Positions 1 through 9,065 of a stretch of 64,000 nucleotides of DNA are shown piece by piece (position 1 is the first letter of the stretch; every line of letters starts with the position of its first letter). The DNA is from Pontibacter burrus (GTDB lineage Bacteria > Bacteroidota > Bacteroidia > Cytophagales > Hymenobacteraceae): the NCBI RefSeq assembly GCF_010686685.1, contig NZ_JAAGWD010000001.1:969416-1033415 (forward strand), in the 5' to 3' direction. The position numbers and the translations under genes are program-made. The notes under the pieces are model-generated. The model had not been told where the DNA came from and made no database searches. It was given only the letters and a program-made list of their open reading frames with translations.

Positions 1-1
1 G

Positions 2-1150
2 CAGCCGGAGTCTTCGCCGGGTGTTTGGAACCGCATGGAGCACCGCCCACTGGAAGGTTTCGTGTTTGCGTTAACCCCATTCAACTTTACAGCTATTGCC
101 GGTAACCTGCCTGCATCTGTTGCCCTGATGGGTAACGTAGTAGTTTGGAAACCAGCCAACACCCAGATCTACGCAGCACACGTAATTATGGAGCTGTTCC
201 GTGAGGCCGGCCTGCCGGACGGTGTGATCAATCTAGTGTTTGTTGATGGCCCGACTGCCGGAGATGTGATCTTTAACCACTCCGATTTTGCTGGTATCCA
301 CTTTACCGGTAGCACAGGCGTATTCCAGAACATCTGGAAAACCATTGGTACCAACATCCATAAATACAAATCATATCCACGCATCGTAGGTGAAACGGGT
401 GGTAAAGACTTTATCCTAGCTCATAAATCAGCTGATGCCAAAGCGCTTGCTACGGCTATTTCGCGTGGTGCATTCGAGTATCAGGGTCAGAAGTGCTCTG
501 CAGCATCGCGTGCCTACATCCCAAGCAACCTTTGGGACGAAGTGAAGGGCTACATTATCGAAGACCTGAAGTCGTTTAAAATGGGTGCTCCGGAAGATTT
601 CGGAAACTTTGTTAACGCCGTAATCGACGAGAAGTCTTTCGATAAGATTGCCAAGTATATCGATAATGCGAAAAACAGCAATGAGGTAGAAATTATTGCT
701 GGTGGCGGTTACGATAAATCAAAGGGTTATTTTGTTGAGCCAACTGTACTGTTGTCGCATAACCCGCTGTATGTTACCATGTGCGAGGAGATCTTTGGGC
801 CGGTTATTACCATCTATGTGTATGATGAGAATAACTTCGAAGATACGCTGGAATTGGTGAACACTACATCGCCTTACGCCCTGACTGGTGCAATTTTCGG
901 GCAGGACCGTTACGCGGTTGAGTATGCTACGAAGAAATTAGACCAGGCAGCCGGTAACTTCTACATCAACGACAAACCGACTGGTGCTGTAGTTGGCCAG
1001 CAGCCGTTTGGTGGTGCGCGTGCATCCGGTACAAACGACAAGGCCGGTTCTATGCTGAACCTGCTGCGTTGGGTATCTGCCCGTTCGATCAAAGAAACAT
1101 TTGTACCGCCGGTAGATTACCGCTACCCGTTCTTAGGCGAGAACAAATAA
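2..1150 (+). CDS. pruA: Delta-1-pyrroline-5-carboxylate dehydrogenase, 5'-truncated by the window edge
   Basis: This oxidises glutamate-5-semialdehyde (pyrroline-5-carboxylate) to glutamate with NAD+, the second step of proline degradation in the cytoplasm. The frame is open to the first bases of the window and reads QPESSPGVWNR just before an internal Met at 35, so the true start lies to the left. The aldehyde dehydrogenase marks are visible: PFNFTAIAGN near the N-terminal end of the fragment, the catalytic Glu in VGETGGKDF, the catalytic Cys in GQKCSAASR, and EEIFGPV near the end. About 380 residues remain; the family is usually near 540, so roughly the first third is missing. A strong hairpin terminator follows. 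The function is well supported by family motifs. Confidence 0.93.
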   Translation, partial: QPESSPGVWNRMEHRPLEGFVFALTPFNFTAIAGNLPASVALMGNVVVWKPANTQIYAAHVIMELFREAGLPDGVINLVFVDGPTAGDVIFNHSDFAGIHFTGSTGVFQNIWKTIGTNIHKYKSYPRIVGETGGKDFILAHKSADAKALATAISRGAFEYQGQKCSAASRAYIPSNLWDEVKGYIIEDLKSFKMGAPEDFGNFVNAVIDEKSFDKIAKYIDNAKNSNEVEIIAGGGYDKSKGYFVEPTVLLSHNPLYVTMCEEIFGPVITIYVYDENNFEDTLELVNTTSPYALTGAIFGQDRYAVEYATKKLDQAAGNFYINDKPTGAVVGQQPFGGARASGTNDKAGSMLNLLRWVSARSIKETFVPPVDYRYPFLGENK

Positions 1151-1170
1151 CAAACCTATAGTTTAATGCA

Positions 1171-1209
1171 AAGGGCCGCACTCTCGGGAGTAGCGGCCCT
1201 TTGTTTTGT
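1171..1209 (+). terminator. Rho-independent terminator of pruA
   Basis: The arms AGGGCCGC (1172-1179) and GCGGCCCT (1193-1200) enclose a 13-base loop and are followed by TTGTTTTGTT. It lies 21 bases after the pruA stop. Confidence 0.85.
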
Positions 1210-1293
1210 TATACTGGTATTTAGATTTGTTACACCCCCTGTAAAAGTGAGATAAATCATGCTACAGGCTGTTATTTACAGATAACTTATACT

Positions 1294-1324
1294 TTTGATT
1301 GTTGGCTATTTATGCCTAATTTTG
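1294..1324 (+). promoter_or_regulatory. Bacteroidota-type promoter of the nuo operon
   Basis: TTTG at 1294-1297 and a perfect TAATTTTG at 1317-1324 match the Bacteroidota consensus TTTG / TAnnTTTG, with 19 bases between. The site is 31 bases before the nuoA ATG and after the pruA terminator, so it would start the nuo transcript. Confidence 0.65.
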
Positions 1325-1355
1325 CTCCCAAATTTCAAGAAAGAGTTACAACTTT

Positions 1356-1730
1356 ATGGAAACTGCTGTAAATCAGTACTTACCGTCTGACTACCTGCCA
1401 ATTTTAATACAATTTGCAGCTGCCCTGGGTTTTGTGGTTTTTGCGTTGGTGGCTACCCATATGCTGGGCCCAAAGCGCACAAGTGCTGTTAAGGGTGCTG
1501 CTTTCGAAAGTGGTATTGAGTCGGTGGGCGATGCCCGTACCCCGATCTCTTACAAATATTTCATGACGGCTATCCTGTTCGTGTTATTTGATGTAGAGAT
1601 CATCTTTATGTACCCATGGGCAGTTAACTTTAAAGAGTTTGGCATGACGTTCTTTGTGCCCATGCTCATTTTCTTGTCTGTGCTGCTTGCCGGATTCTAT
1701 TATGAGCTTAAAAAAGGTATCCTGAAGTAA
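1356..1730 (+). CDS. nuoA: NADH-quinone oxidoreductase subunit A
   Basis: NuoA is a small membrane-arm subunit of complex I, which passes electrons from NADH to quinone and pumps protons across the inner membrane. The 124-residue protein has three hydrophobic segments (about 16-37, 68-88 and 96-117). It carries the conserved loop FESGIESVGDAR (about 50-61), where many bacteria have YECG. Length is normal for the family. It is the first gene of the nuo cluster and lies just behind a clear promoter. Confidence 0.95.
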   Translation: METAVNQYLPSDYLPILIQFAAALGFVVFALVATHMLGPKRTSAVKGAAFESGIESVGDARTPISYKYFMTAILFVLFDVEIIFMYPWAVNFKEFGMTFFVPMLIFLSVLLAGFYYELKKGILK

Positions 1731-1815
1731 GAGCAGTGCATTAAACTTTTGAGAACGTACCGTTGTTCAGAGTTGGGGTAAATTGCCCCGCTTAGAAGAA
1801 CAAAAAAATCTCGAC

Positions 1816-2370
1816 ATGAGCGATTCAAATAAAGACATAACATTGGTAGAAGCCCCGGACGGATATTCTGGTGCAGGCTTTTTTGCCACTTCGTTTGAGA
1901 AAGTAATCGGACTAGCGCGCAAGCACTCGCTTTGGCCACTGCCTTTTGCTACCTCGTGCTGTGGTATTGAGTACATGGCTACTATGGGAGCCAACTATGA
2001 TATTTCCCGTTTCGGTTCTGAGCGCCCAAGCTTCTCGCCACGCCAGGCAGATATCCTGATGGTGATGGGAACGATTGCCAAAAAAATGGGCCCTGTTGTA
2101 AAGCAGGTGTATGAGCAGATGGCCGAGCCGCGCTGGGTTATTGCTGTAGGTGCTTGTGCTACATCAGGTGGTATTTTCGATACTTACTCTGTGTTGCAGG
2201 GTATCGACCGCATTGTGCCTGTAGATGTATATGTGCCTGGCTGCCCGCCTCGCCCTGAGCAGATACTGGACGGCCTGATGCGCGTGCAGGACCTGGCCGC
2301 GAACGAATCACTGCGTCGCCGCAATTCACCGGAATATCAGGCGCTTTTAGCCTCTTATAATATTAAATAA
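1816..2370 (+). CDS. nuoB: NADH-quinone oxidoreductase subunit B
   Basis: NuoB carries the terminal 4Fe-4S cluster N2 that gives electrons to quinone, at the junction of the peripheral and membrane arms. Cluster ligands are visible in [16 protein letters not shown] and [10 protein letters not shown] chose the ATG at 1816 (MSDSNKD, 184 aa). The frame extends to a TTG at 1783, but those 11 residues are not NuoB-like. nuoC begins five bases after the stop, so the two are probably coupled in translation. Confidence 0.95.
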   Translation: MSDSNKDITLVEAPDGYSGAGFFATSFEKVIGLARKHSLWPLPFATSCCGIEYMATMGANYDISRFGSERPSFSPRQADILMVMGTIAKKMGPVVKQVYEQMAEPRWVIAVGACATSGGIFDTYSVLQGIDRIVPVDVYVPGCPPRPEQILDGLMRVQDLAANESLRRRNSPEYQALLASYNIK

Positions 2371-2375
2371 GCATA

Positions 2376-2882
2376 ATGGAGCTTACGAACGAAAACGTAC
2401 TCGGTAAGATCATTGAACAGTTTGGCGAAGAGAACATCTGGGATGCTTACGATCCGGATGGTATCATGACGTTCCAGACGAACCGTGCTACTATTCATGA
2501 GCTGATCAGATTTCTGCGCGACGACAAAGAACTGCAGATCAGTTTCCTGACCACAATGTGCGGTGTTCATTACCCTGATCAGAAAGACAAGGAGCTTTGC
2601 ATGGTTTACCAGCTGCACAGCCTGCGTCATAATTACCGCCTTCGCATTAAGGTATACTTCCCGATCTCGGACCCGGTAATGCCAACGATGACGGATCTTT
2701 ACGCTACTGCCAACTGGATGGAGCGCGAGGCTTACGACTTCTATGGTGTTATCTTTACCGGACATCCAAACCTGATCCGCATCCTGAATGTGGAAGATAT
2801 GGAGTACCACCCGATGCTGAAGCAGTATCCGCTGGAAGATCAGACAAGAGAAGATAAAATAAATACGTTTTTCGGACGATAA
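2376..2882 (+). CDS. nuoC: NADH-quinone oxidoreductase subunit C
   Basis: This is the 30-kDa subunit of the peripheral arm of complex I, which packs against NuoD near the quinone site. The 168-residue protein holds the family signature around FYGVIFTGHPNLIRIL (about 128-143) and the following HPMLKQYPLED. It is a stand-alone NuoC, not the NuoCD fusion known from enterobacteria. It sits directly behind nuoB. Confidence 0.94.
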   Translation: MELTNENVLGKIIEQFGEENIWDAYDPDGIMTFQTNRATIHELIRFLRDDKELQISFLTTMCGVHYPDQKDKELCMVYQLHSLRHNYRLRIKVYFPISDPVMPTMTDLYATANWMEREAYDFYGVIFTGHPNLIRILNVEDMEYHPMLKQYPLEDQTREDKINTFFGR

Positions 2883-2933
2883 GCCGTTTTCGCTGCCAGT
2901 TTATAGTTGGCAGCTATACGTTAGGAGCATATT

Positions 2934-4184
2934 ATGGCTACTGAGAAAAAGACAGTTGAACTTGATGGTTTAGAGCAGTTTCGTGAGAACCTGGATCTTA
3001 AGCTTCAGGCGAAACAAAACGAAAACCTGACCACGCTGAACCTGGGGCCAACGCACCCGGCTACGCATGGTATTTTCCAGAACATCCTGCAGATGGATGG
3101 TGAAGTGATCATGGACGCTGTTCCAACTATAGGTTACATTCACCGTGCATTTGAGAAAATAGCGGAGCGTCGCGCGTTCTACCAGATCACGCCACTAACC
3201 GACCGCATGAACTACTGCTCGGCGCCTATCAATAACATGGGCTACCTGATGACGGTAGAGAAGCTGTTGGGAATTACAGTGCCAAAACGCGCACAGTATA
3301 TCCGTGTGATCATGATGGAGCTGGCTCGTATTTCCGACCACCTGATTTGTAACTCTATCCTGGGTGTGGACTCTGGTGCCTTTACAGGCTTTCTGTACGT
3401 GATGCAGGAGCGTGAGCATATCTACGACATTTACGAAGAGGTTTGTGGTGCCCGTCTGACTACGAACATGGGGCGTATCGGTGGTATGGAGCGCGACCTT
3501 TCTCCGAAGGCATTGCACCTGATCGGGGAGTTTCTGAAGCGCTTCCCTAAGGTTTGGGCTGAGTTTGAGAAAATGCTTACCCGCAACCGTATTTTCATCG
3601 ATCGTACGGTAGGCGTTGGAGCCATTTCAGCGGAGCGTGCCCTGAGCTACGGCTTTACAGGACCTAACCTGCGTGCCACAGGTGTTGACTACGATGTGCG
3701 CGTGATGAACCCGTACTCGTCTTACGATGATTTCGAGTTTGAAATTCCGGTTGGTGGCAAAGGCGATACGTATGATCGCTACCTGGTGCGCAACGAAGAA
3801 GTATGGCAAAGCTTAAAGATTATTGAGCAGGCATATAAAAACCTGCCGGAAGGCTCTTTCCATGCAGATGCGCCGCACTATTACCTGCCACCAAAACAGG
3901 AGGTATACCGCAACATGGAAGCCCTGATCTATCACTTTAAAATTGTAATGGGTGAAATTGATGCTCCGGTTGGTGAAGTATATTATTCAGTTGAGGGTGG
4001 TAACGGTGAACTTGGTTTCTACCTGATCTCCGATGGTGGCCGCACCCCTTACCGTCTGCACTTCAGACGTCCTTGCTTTATTTACTACCAGGCTTATACT
4101 GAGATGATTAAAGGTGGTCAGCTGGCTGATGCTATCCTGACGCTGAGTAGCCTGAACGTTATTGCCGGCGAGCTCGACGCATAA
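2934..4184 (+). CDS. nuoD: NADH-quinone oxidoreductase subunit D
   Basis: The 49-kDa subunit of complex I forms the quinone-binding pocket with NuoB and is related to the large subunit of NiFe hydrogenases. The 416-residue protein has [11 protein letters not shown] near residue 40, the quinone-pocket type segment, and the C-terminal [19 protein letters not shown]. Length is normal. The N-terminal 25 residues are charged and poorly conserved. About 100 bases of repeat-like DNA separate it from nuoE. Confidence 0.95.
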   Translation: MATEKKTVELDGLEQFRENLDLKLQAKQNENLTTLNLGPTHPATHGIFQNILQMDGEVIMDAVPTIGYIHRAFEKIAERRAFYQITPLTDRMNYCSAPINNMGYLMTVEKLLGITVPKRAQYIRVIMMELARISDHLICNSILGVDSGAFTGFLYVMQEREHIYDIYEEVCGARLTTNMGRIGGMERDLSPKALHLIGEFLKRFPKVWAEFEKMLTRNRIFIDRTVGVGAISAERALSYGFTGPNLRATGVDYDVRVMNPYSSYDDFEFEIPVGGKGDTYDRYLVRNEEVWQSLKIIEQAYKNLPEGSFHADAPHYYLPPKQEVYRNMEALIYHFKIVMGEIDAPVGEVYYSVEGGNGELGFYLISDGGRTPYRLHFRRPCFIYYQAYTEMIKGGQLADAILTLSSLNVIAGELDA

Positions 4185-4291
4185 TACAGTGAACAGTTAT
4201 CAGTTAGCAGTAAACAGTTAATGCTGATATCGATAACCGATCTGTTACCAACTATAAATTGATTACTGTTAACTGTTAATTGTTAACTGAA
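4185..4291. repeat. Intergenic CAGTTA/TAACTG dyad between nuoD and nuoE
   Basis: The gap is filled with repeats of CAGTTA on the left (CAGTTATCAGTTAGCAGT) and the inverse TAACTG on the right (GTTAACTGTTAATTGTTAAC), forming an imperfect inverted repeat of about 28 bases per arm. In the nuo transcript it would fold into an AU-rich hairpin. Confidence 0.6.
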
Positions 4292-4822
4292 ATGACTATA
4301 AACGAAGTAAAGTTTTCTGATGCAGGCATGGCCGAGATCCAGCGCTACATCAGCCATTACCCAGAAGGACGCCAGAAATCTGCTATTCTGCCTATTATGC
4401 ACGTAGCACAGGCAGAGTTTGGTGGCTGGTTGAGCCCACAGGTAATGGATAAAATTGCCGAAATCCTGAACATACAGCCGATCGAAGTATACGAAGTGGC
4501 TACGTTCTATACCATGTTCAACCTGAAGCCGGTTGGCAAGCACGTGCTGGAAGTATGCCGTACAGGTCCTTGCTGCTTGCGTGGTGCTGATCAGATGATC
4601 GAGATGATCAAGGATAAACTGGGTATTGAAGAAGGGGAGACTACTGCTGATGGCATGTTTACCTTGAAACCGGTAGAATGCCTTGCTTCGTGCGGTACAG
4701 GCCCTATGCTGCAAGTGCGCGAGAAATACTACGAGAACATCGATTCAGAAGAAAAACTGGATCAGTTCCTGGAGATGCTGCGCAACACTGAGGTAGAAAC
4801 ACCTTATCATCAGGCTCAATAG
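4292..4822 (+). CDS. nuoE: NADH-quinone oxidoreductase subunit E
   Basis: The 24-kDa subunit of the NADH dehydrogenase module binds the 2Fe-2S cluster N1a. Four cluster cysteines are visible in CRTGPCCLRGADQM and VECLASCGTGP. I start at the ATG at 4292 (MTINEVKF, 176 aa). The frame can be extended to a TTG at 4280, but that lies inside the upstream dyad repeat. NuoE pairs with NuoF, encoded next. Confidence 0.94.
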   Translation: MTINEVKFSDAGMAEIQRYISHYPEGRQKSAILPIMHVAQAEFGGWLSPQVMDKIAEILNIQPIEVYEVATFYTMFNLKPVGKHVLEVCRTGPCCLRGADQMIEMIKDKLGIEEGETTADGMFTLKPVECLASCGTGPMLQVREKYYENIDSEEKLDQFLEMLRNTEVETPYHQAQ

Positions 4823-4948
4823 ATAATAGACTATTTGACAAAAGACCAAGGACCTTTAACTTAATCTCTTTTGTCCTTTGTCATCAAGTCTTTTGTCAGG
4901 AAAAGTATAATCTTGAATTAGAATTGGTTAGCTGTAAATAGCAACACA
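4823..4948. repeat. Intergenic GACAAAAGAC dyad between nuoE and nuoF
   Basis: The left arm TTGACAAAAGACCAAGGAC is mirrored on the right by GTCCTTTGTC and GTCTTTTGTC, giving an imperfect hairpin of about 25 bases per arm inside the operon. It is unrelated in sequence to the nuoD/nuoE dyad. Confidence 0.55.
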
Positions 4949-6295
4949 ATGGGACTTAAAATATTAACCGAACATATAAACGTACCAGGCATCGAGACCC
5001 TGGAAGTATATCGTAAGCATGGCGGCTACCGCTCGGTAGAGAAAGCCCTGAAAACGATGTCTCCGGACGAGGTGGTGGAAGAAGTGAAAACATCAGGCCT
5101 GCGCGGTCGTGGTGGTGCCGGCTTCCCGACTGGTATGAAGTGGAGCTTTTTGGCTAAGCCGGAAGGTGTTCCGCGTTACCTGGTTTGCAATGCCGATGAG
5201 TCTGAGCCCGGTACCTTTAAGGACCGTGTGTTTATGGAGAAAAACCCGCACGCGCTGATAGAAGGTATGATCACGTCGAGCTACGCGCTGGGCGCGAACA
5301 CATCTTATATCTACATCCGTGGCGAATTGATGTTTGTGTTACGCATTCTGGAGAAAGCTATCGCGGAAGCGTATGCGGCCGGCTTGCTGGGCAAAAACAT
5401 ATTGGGTTCTGGTTACGACCTGGACCTGCATGTCGCTCCGGGTGGTGGTGCTTATATCTGCGGTGAGGAAACTGCTTTGCTGGAATCATTGGAAGGTAAG
5501 CGTGGTAACCCGCGTAACAAGCCGCCATTCCCGGCTGTGAAAGGTTTGTTTGCTTCGCCAACAGTAGTAAACAACGTGGAGTCTATCGCGTCTGTGCCGT
5601 GGATCGTGAACAACGGTGGTGCGGAATATGCCAAGATCGGTATCGGTAGAAGTACAGGTACAAAACTGATCTCTGCCAGCGGTAACATTAACAAGCCAGG
5701 TGTTTACGAAATAGAGCTGGGTGTTCCGGTTGAAGAATTCATTTACTCTGACGAATACTGCGGTGGTATCTGGAAAGGCAAGCAACTGAAGGCTGTAGTG
5801 CCGGGTGGTTCTTCTGTTCCGATTCTGCCTGCTAACCTTATATTAAAGACAGCTGCCGGCGAAGACCGCCTGATGTCTTATGAATCATTATCTGACGGTG
5901 GTTTTGTGAGCGGCTCTATGCTGGGTTCAGGTGCCTTTATAGTTTTCGATGAAGACCAGTGCATCGTGCGTAACACGTGGAACTATGCAAGATTCTATCA
6001 TCATGAGTCGTGCGGCCAGTGCAGCCCTTGCCGTGAAGGTACAGGCTGGATGGAGAAAGTGTTGCACCGCATTGAGCACGGCCATGGTCATCAGCAGGAC
6101 ATTGACCTGCTGGTAAGTGTAGCTAAGCAGATTGAAGGTAACACCATCTGTCCGCTGGGTGATGCAGCAGCATGGCCGGTAGCCAGTGCGATCCGTCACT
6201 TCCGTGATGAGTTTGAGTGGCATATCAAGCATCCGAAAGAAGCAACCTTGCCAGGTGCTGTGTACAGAGGTCAGCTGGCAACTATAGAAGCCTAA
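4949..6295 (+). CDS. nuoF: NADH-quinone oxidoreductase subunit F
   Basis: The 51-kDa subunit binds NADH, FMN and the 4Fe-4S cluster N3, and is where electrons enter complex I. The 448-residue protein shows the glycine-rich FMN/NADH region GRGGAGFPTGMKW (about 52-64), the FMN-site segment CNADESEPGTFKDR, and cluster ligands in ESCGQCSPCREG and NTICPLGDAAAW. Length is normal. A 152-base gap separates it from nuoG. Confidence 0.96.
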   Translation: MGLKILTEHINVPGIETLEVYRKHGGYRSVEKALKTMSPDEVVEEVKTSGLRGRGGAGFPTGMKWSFLAKPEGVPRYLVCNADESEPGTFKDRVFMEKNPHALIEGMITSSYALGANTSYIYIRGELMFVLRILEKAIAEAYAAGLLGKNILGSGYDLDLHVAPGGGAYICGEETALLESLEGKRGNPRNKPPFPAVKGLFASPTVVNNVESIASVPWIVNNGGAEYAKIGIGRSTGTKLISASGNINKPGVYEIELGVPVEEFIYSDEYCGGIWKGKQLKAVVPGGSSVPILPANLILKTAAGEDRLMSYESLSDGGFVSGSMLGSGAFIVFDEDQCIVRNTWNYARFYHHESCGQCSPCREGTGWMEKVLHRIEHGHGHQQDIDLLVSVAKQIEGNTICPLGDAAAWPVASAIRHFRDEFEWHIKHPKEATLPGAVYRGQLATIEA

Positions 6296-6447
6296 TATCA
6301 GACATAAGACACCGGACAAAAGTCATAAGACTTCTTTGCCAGTGCTAAAATAAAATATCCTGAAAAAGGAAAGTATAGCTTAAATCGTTTGTTACACTGC
6401 TCAACTCAACTATAGCAGTGCAACTATAACGAACAACGATAATAAAA
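6296..6447. repeat. Intergenic ACATAAGAC-type repeat between nuoF and nuoG
   Basis: Near 6299-6340 the words GACATAAGAC and GTCATAAGAC lie about 20 bases apart with GACAAAAGTC between them, giving direct and partly inverted repetition. CTATAG occurs once further on. No ORF is present. Confidence 0.4.
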
Positions 6448-7428
6448 ATGGCTAAAATAACATTCGATGGCATTGAGGTAGAGGTAGAAGATGGAACTAC
6501 CATTCTTCAGGCCGCCAGAAAAATCGGTGGCAGTGTAGTGCCGCCTGCCATGTGTTACTATACTCCATTAAAAGGCAGTGGCGGTAAGTGCCGTGTGTGC
6601 CTTGTAAAAGTAACACAGGGTTCTGCCAAAGATCCGCGCCCTATGCCTAAACTGGTTGCGTCGTGCATTACGCCGGTGCAGGATGGCATGGTGGTAGAAA
6701 ATACTACTAACGAGGATGTGATGAATGCCCGCAAAGGCATCGTGGAAATGCTCCTGATCAACCACCCGCTGGATTGCCCGATCTGTGACCAGGCTGGTGA
6801 GTGTGACCTGCAGGACCTTTCTTATGAGCACGGCGTGAGCGCAACCCGCTACGAAGAAGAGCGTCGTACTTTCAATAAAGTTGATCTGGGCCCATACATT
6901 CAGCTGCACATGACGCGCTGCATTTTGTGCTACCGTTGCGTGTATACCGCTGACCAGATCACGCCGAACCGTGTGCATGGTGTACTTGGCCGTGGCGATG
7001 CTGCTGAGATCGGAACGTACATTGAGAACGTGATCGATAATGATTTCTCAGGTAACGTGATTGATGTGTGCCCTGTAGGAGCGCTTACGGATAAAACATG
7101 GCGCTTTAAAAACCGTGTTTGGTTTACCAAGCCGATGGATGCGCACCGCGATTGCCCAACCTGCTCAGGTAAAGTAACGCTTTGGACACGTGGCGAAGAA
7201 GTATTGCGCGTAACTGCTCGCAAAGACCAGTATAACGAAGTTGAGGAGTTTATCTGTAATACCTGCCGCTTCGATAAAAAAGAGACGAAAGACTGGACAA
7301 TTGAAGGCCCGCGCCATATTAACAGAAACTCGGTAATTTCGGTAAACCACTACGAATTGCCGGTTCTGAATGTGCCGATCGTGCCAAACTTACCAAGTTC
7401 TACTAAGAAAAATCTGCCACAAGCCTAA
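6448..7428 (+). CDS. nuoG: NADH-quinone oxidoreductase subunit G, short form
   Basis: NuoG passes electrons through iron-sulfur clusters from NuoF to NuoI. In 326 residues the protein has a 2Fe-2S ferredoxin domain (Cys36, 48, 51, 73), a His-Cys3 4Fe-4S motif (His106, Cys110, 113, 119), a Cys4 4Fe-4S motif (Cys158, 161, 164, 208), and a further CPTC/CNTC pair set (236, 239, 270, 273) that may hold another cluster or zinc. The large molybdopterin-oxidoreductase-like C-terminal domain of the 700-900-residue NuoG forms is absent. The stop is clean and nuoH starts 3 bases on, so this is a real short form rather than a frameshift. Confidence 0.92.
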   Translation: MAKITFDGIEVEVEDGTTILQAARKIGGSVVPPAMCYYTPLKGSGGKCRVCLVKVTQGSAKDPRPMPKLVASCITPVQDGMVVENTTNEDVMNARKGIVEMLLINHPLDCPICDQAGECDLQDLSYEHGVSATRYEEERRTFNKVDLGPYIQLHMTRCILCYRCVYTADQITPNRVHGVLGRGDAAEIGTYIENVIDNDFSGNVIDVCPVGALTDKTWRFKNRVWFTKPMDAHRDCPTCSGKVTLWTRGEEVLRVTARKDQYNEVEEFICNTCRFDKKETKDWTIEGPRHINRNSVISVNHYELPVLNVPIVPNLPSSTKKNLPQA

Positions 7429-7431
7429 GAT

Positions 7432-8487
7432 ATGGAGTCTGTAGACCTAATATATAAAGCTATTTACATTCTGGTAATTTTCGGCATTACCCTGCTGATC
7501 GCTACCTATTCAACTTACTTTGAGCGTAAGATAGCAGCCTTTATCCAGGACCGTGTTGGTCCGAACCGTGCGGGCCCTGCAGGTTTGCTACAGCCGCTAG
7601 CCGATGCCGGAAAGCTGTTCTTCAAGGAAGATTTTATTCCTACAAACGCCAACAAAGCGCTGTTCATTATTGGTCCAGGTATCGCGATGCTGGTGGCTAC
7701 TATGTCGAGTGCTGTGATTCCGTTTGGCGATACGCTTATAGTTGGCGGCCGCGAGATAGCGCTACAAGCGATAAATGTAAACATCGGCGTGCTTTATGTA
7801 TTTGGTGTCGTGTCGCTGGGTGTGTATGGCCTGATGATAGGTGGATGGGCGTCTAACAACAAATTCTCGTTGTTGGGTGCTATCCGTGCGGCGTCTCAGA
7901 ACATCAGCTACGAGCTGGCAATGGGCTTATCGCTGATCGCCGTTCTGATGATGACAGGCTCTCTTTCTCTGCGAGAGATTGCAGAGCAGCAGGCAGGCTT
8001 TAACTGGAATATCTGGTACCAGCCGCTTGGCTTCCTGATCTTCCTGGTTTGCGCCTTTGCAGAATGTAACCGTACACCGTTCGACTTACCTGAATCTGAG
8101 GCAGAACTAATTGGTGGCTACCACACAGAATATGGCTCCATGAAGCTGGGTATGTACCTTTTTGCAGAGTATATCAACATCTTTGTGGCCTCGGCGGTAA
8201 TGTCTACGCTATACTTTGGCGCTTACAACTTCCCGTTCATGGAGAACCTGAGAGCTGCTATCAGCGATCCGGTACTGGCCAATAACGTGGTGACGCTGAT
8301 AGGTGTAGTTGTCATGTTTACCAAGATATTCCTGTTCATCTTCTTCTTTATGTGGGTACGCTGGACGCTTCCACGCTTCCGTTACGACCAACTGATGAAG
8401 CTGGGCTGGAACATCCTGATTCCGTTAGCAATCCTGAACGTGATATTAACGGGTGCTGCCATCCTGCTTAAGGAACACTTATTTTAA
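7432..8487 (+). CDS. nuoH: NADH-quinone oxidoreductase subunit H
   Basis: This membrane subunit couples the quinone site to the proton-pumping arm. The 351-residue protein has about eight hydrophobic segments. It carries the conserved ERKIAAFIQDRVGPNRAGP (about 27-45) and ECNRTPFDLPESEAELIGGYHTEYG (about 205-229), which hold the charged residues of the quinone channel. nuoH begins 3 bases after nuoG. Confidence 0.96.
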   Translation: MESVDLIYKAIYILVIFGITLLIATYSTYFERKIAAFIQDRVGPNRAGPAGLLQPLADAGKLFFKEDFIPTNANKALFIIGPGIAMLVATMSSAVIPFGDTLIVGGREIALQAINVNIGVLYVFGVVSLGVYGLMIGGWASNNKFSLLGAIRAASQNISYELAMGLSLIAVLMMTGSLSLREIAEQQAGFNWNIWYQPLGFLIFLVCAFAECNRTPFDLPESEAELIGGYHTEYGSMKLGMYLFAEYINIFVASAVMSTLYFGAYNFPFMENLRAAISDPVLANNVVTLIGVVVMFTKIFLFIFFFMWVRWTLPRFRYDQLMKLGWNILIPLAILNVILTGAAILLKEHLF

Positions 8488-8548
8488 ACTATAGTACCGA
8501 AAACTTGTCTGAACTATAAGTAAGATCAAGAGAAGGGAGAAAGATATA

Positions 8549-9058
8549 ATGGAACCATTATCAAATAGAAGCAAGAAAGTGCAGAAGAAGGAGATGACCT
8601 TTGCAGAAAGGGCATATCTACCGGCAATTGCACAGGGGCTTGGTATTACGCTAAAACACTTCTTTAAAAAGAAGGCAACTGTACAGTATCCGGAAGAAAC
8701 CCGTCAGCGAAGCGATGTATGGCGCGGCCTGCACGTGCTGAAGCGCGACGAGAACGGCGCTGAGCGTTGCACTGCCTGCGGATTATGCGCTGTGGCTTGC
8801 CCGGCAGAAGCTATCACCATGACATCTGGCGAACGCAAGGCCGGCGAGGAAGGCTTATATCGTGAGGAAAAATATGCAGTAACATATGAGATTAATATGT
8901 TGCGTTGCATCTTCTGCGGTATGTGCGAAGAGGCTTGTCCTAAGGCGGCTATTTTCCTGCAGGACGATAAAATTGCTCCGGCCCGCTACGAGCGTGATGA
9001 ATTTATTTATGGCAAAGACCGACTGGTGGAGCCTTTAAAAACCACTGAAACAAAATAA
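8549..9058 (+). CDS. nuoI: NADH-quinone oxidoreductase subunit I
   Basis: NuoI is a ferredoxin-like subunit holding clusters N6a and N6b, which link NuoG to NuoB. The two 4Fe-4S motifs are CTACGLCAVACPAEAI and CIFCGMCEEACPKAAI. The 169-residue protein is of normal length and has a basic N-terminal extension. It is seven bases ahead of nuoJ. Confidence 0.95.
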   Translation: MEPLSNRSKKVQKKEMTFAERAYLPAIAQGLGITLKHFFKKKATVQYPEETRQRSDVWRGLHVLKRDENGAERCTACGLCAVACPAEAITMTSGERKAGEEGLYREEKYAVTYEINMLRCIFCGMCEEACPKAAIFLQDDKIAPARYERDEFIYGKDRLVEPLKTTETK

Positions 9059-9065
9059 TCTCATA

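Noticed and set aside
6448..7428. Truncation or frameshift of nuoG
   Set aside because: The stop is followed after 3 bases by nuoH, all expected cysteines are present, and no remnant of the missing domain is seen in any frame before nuoH.
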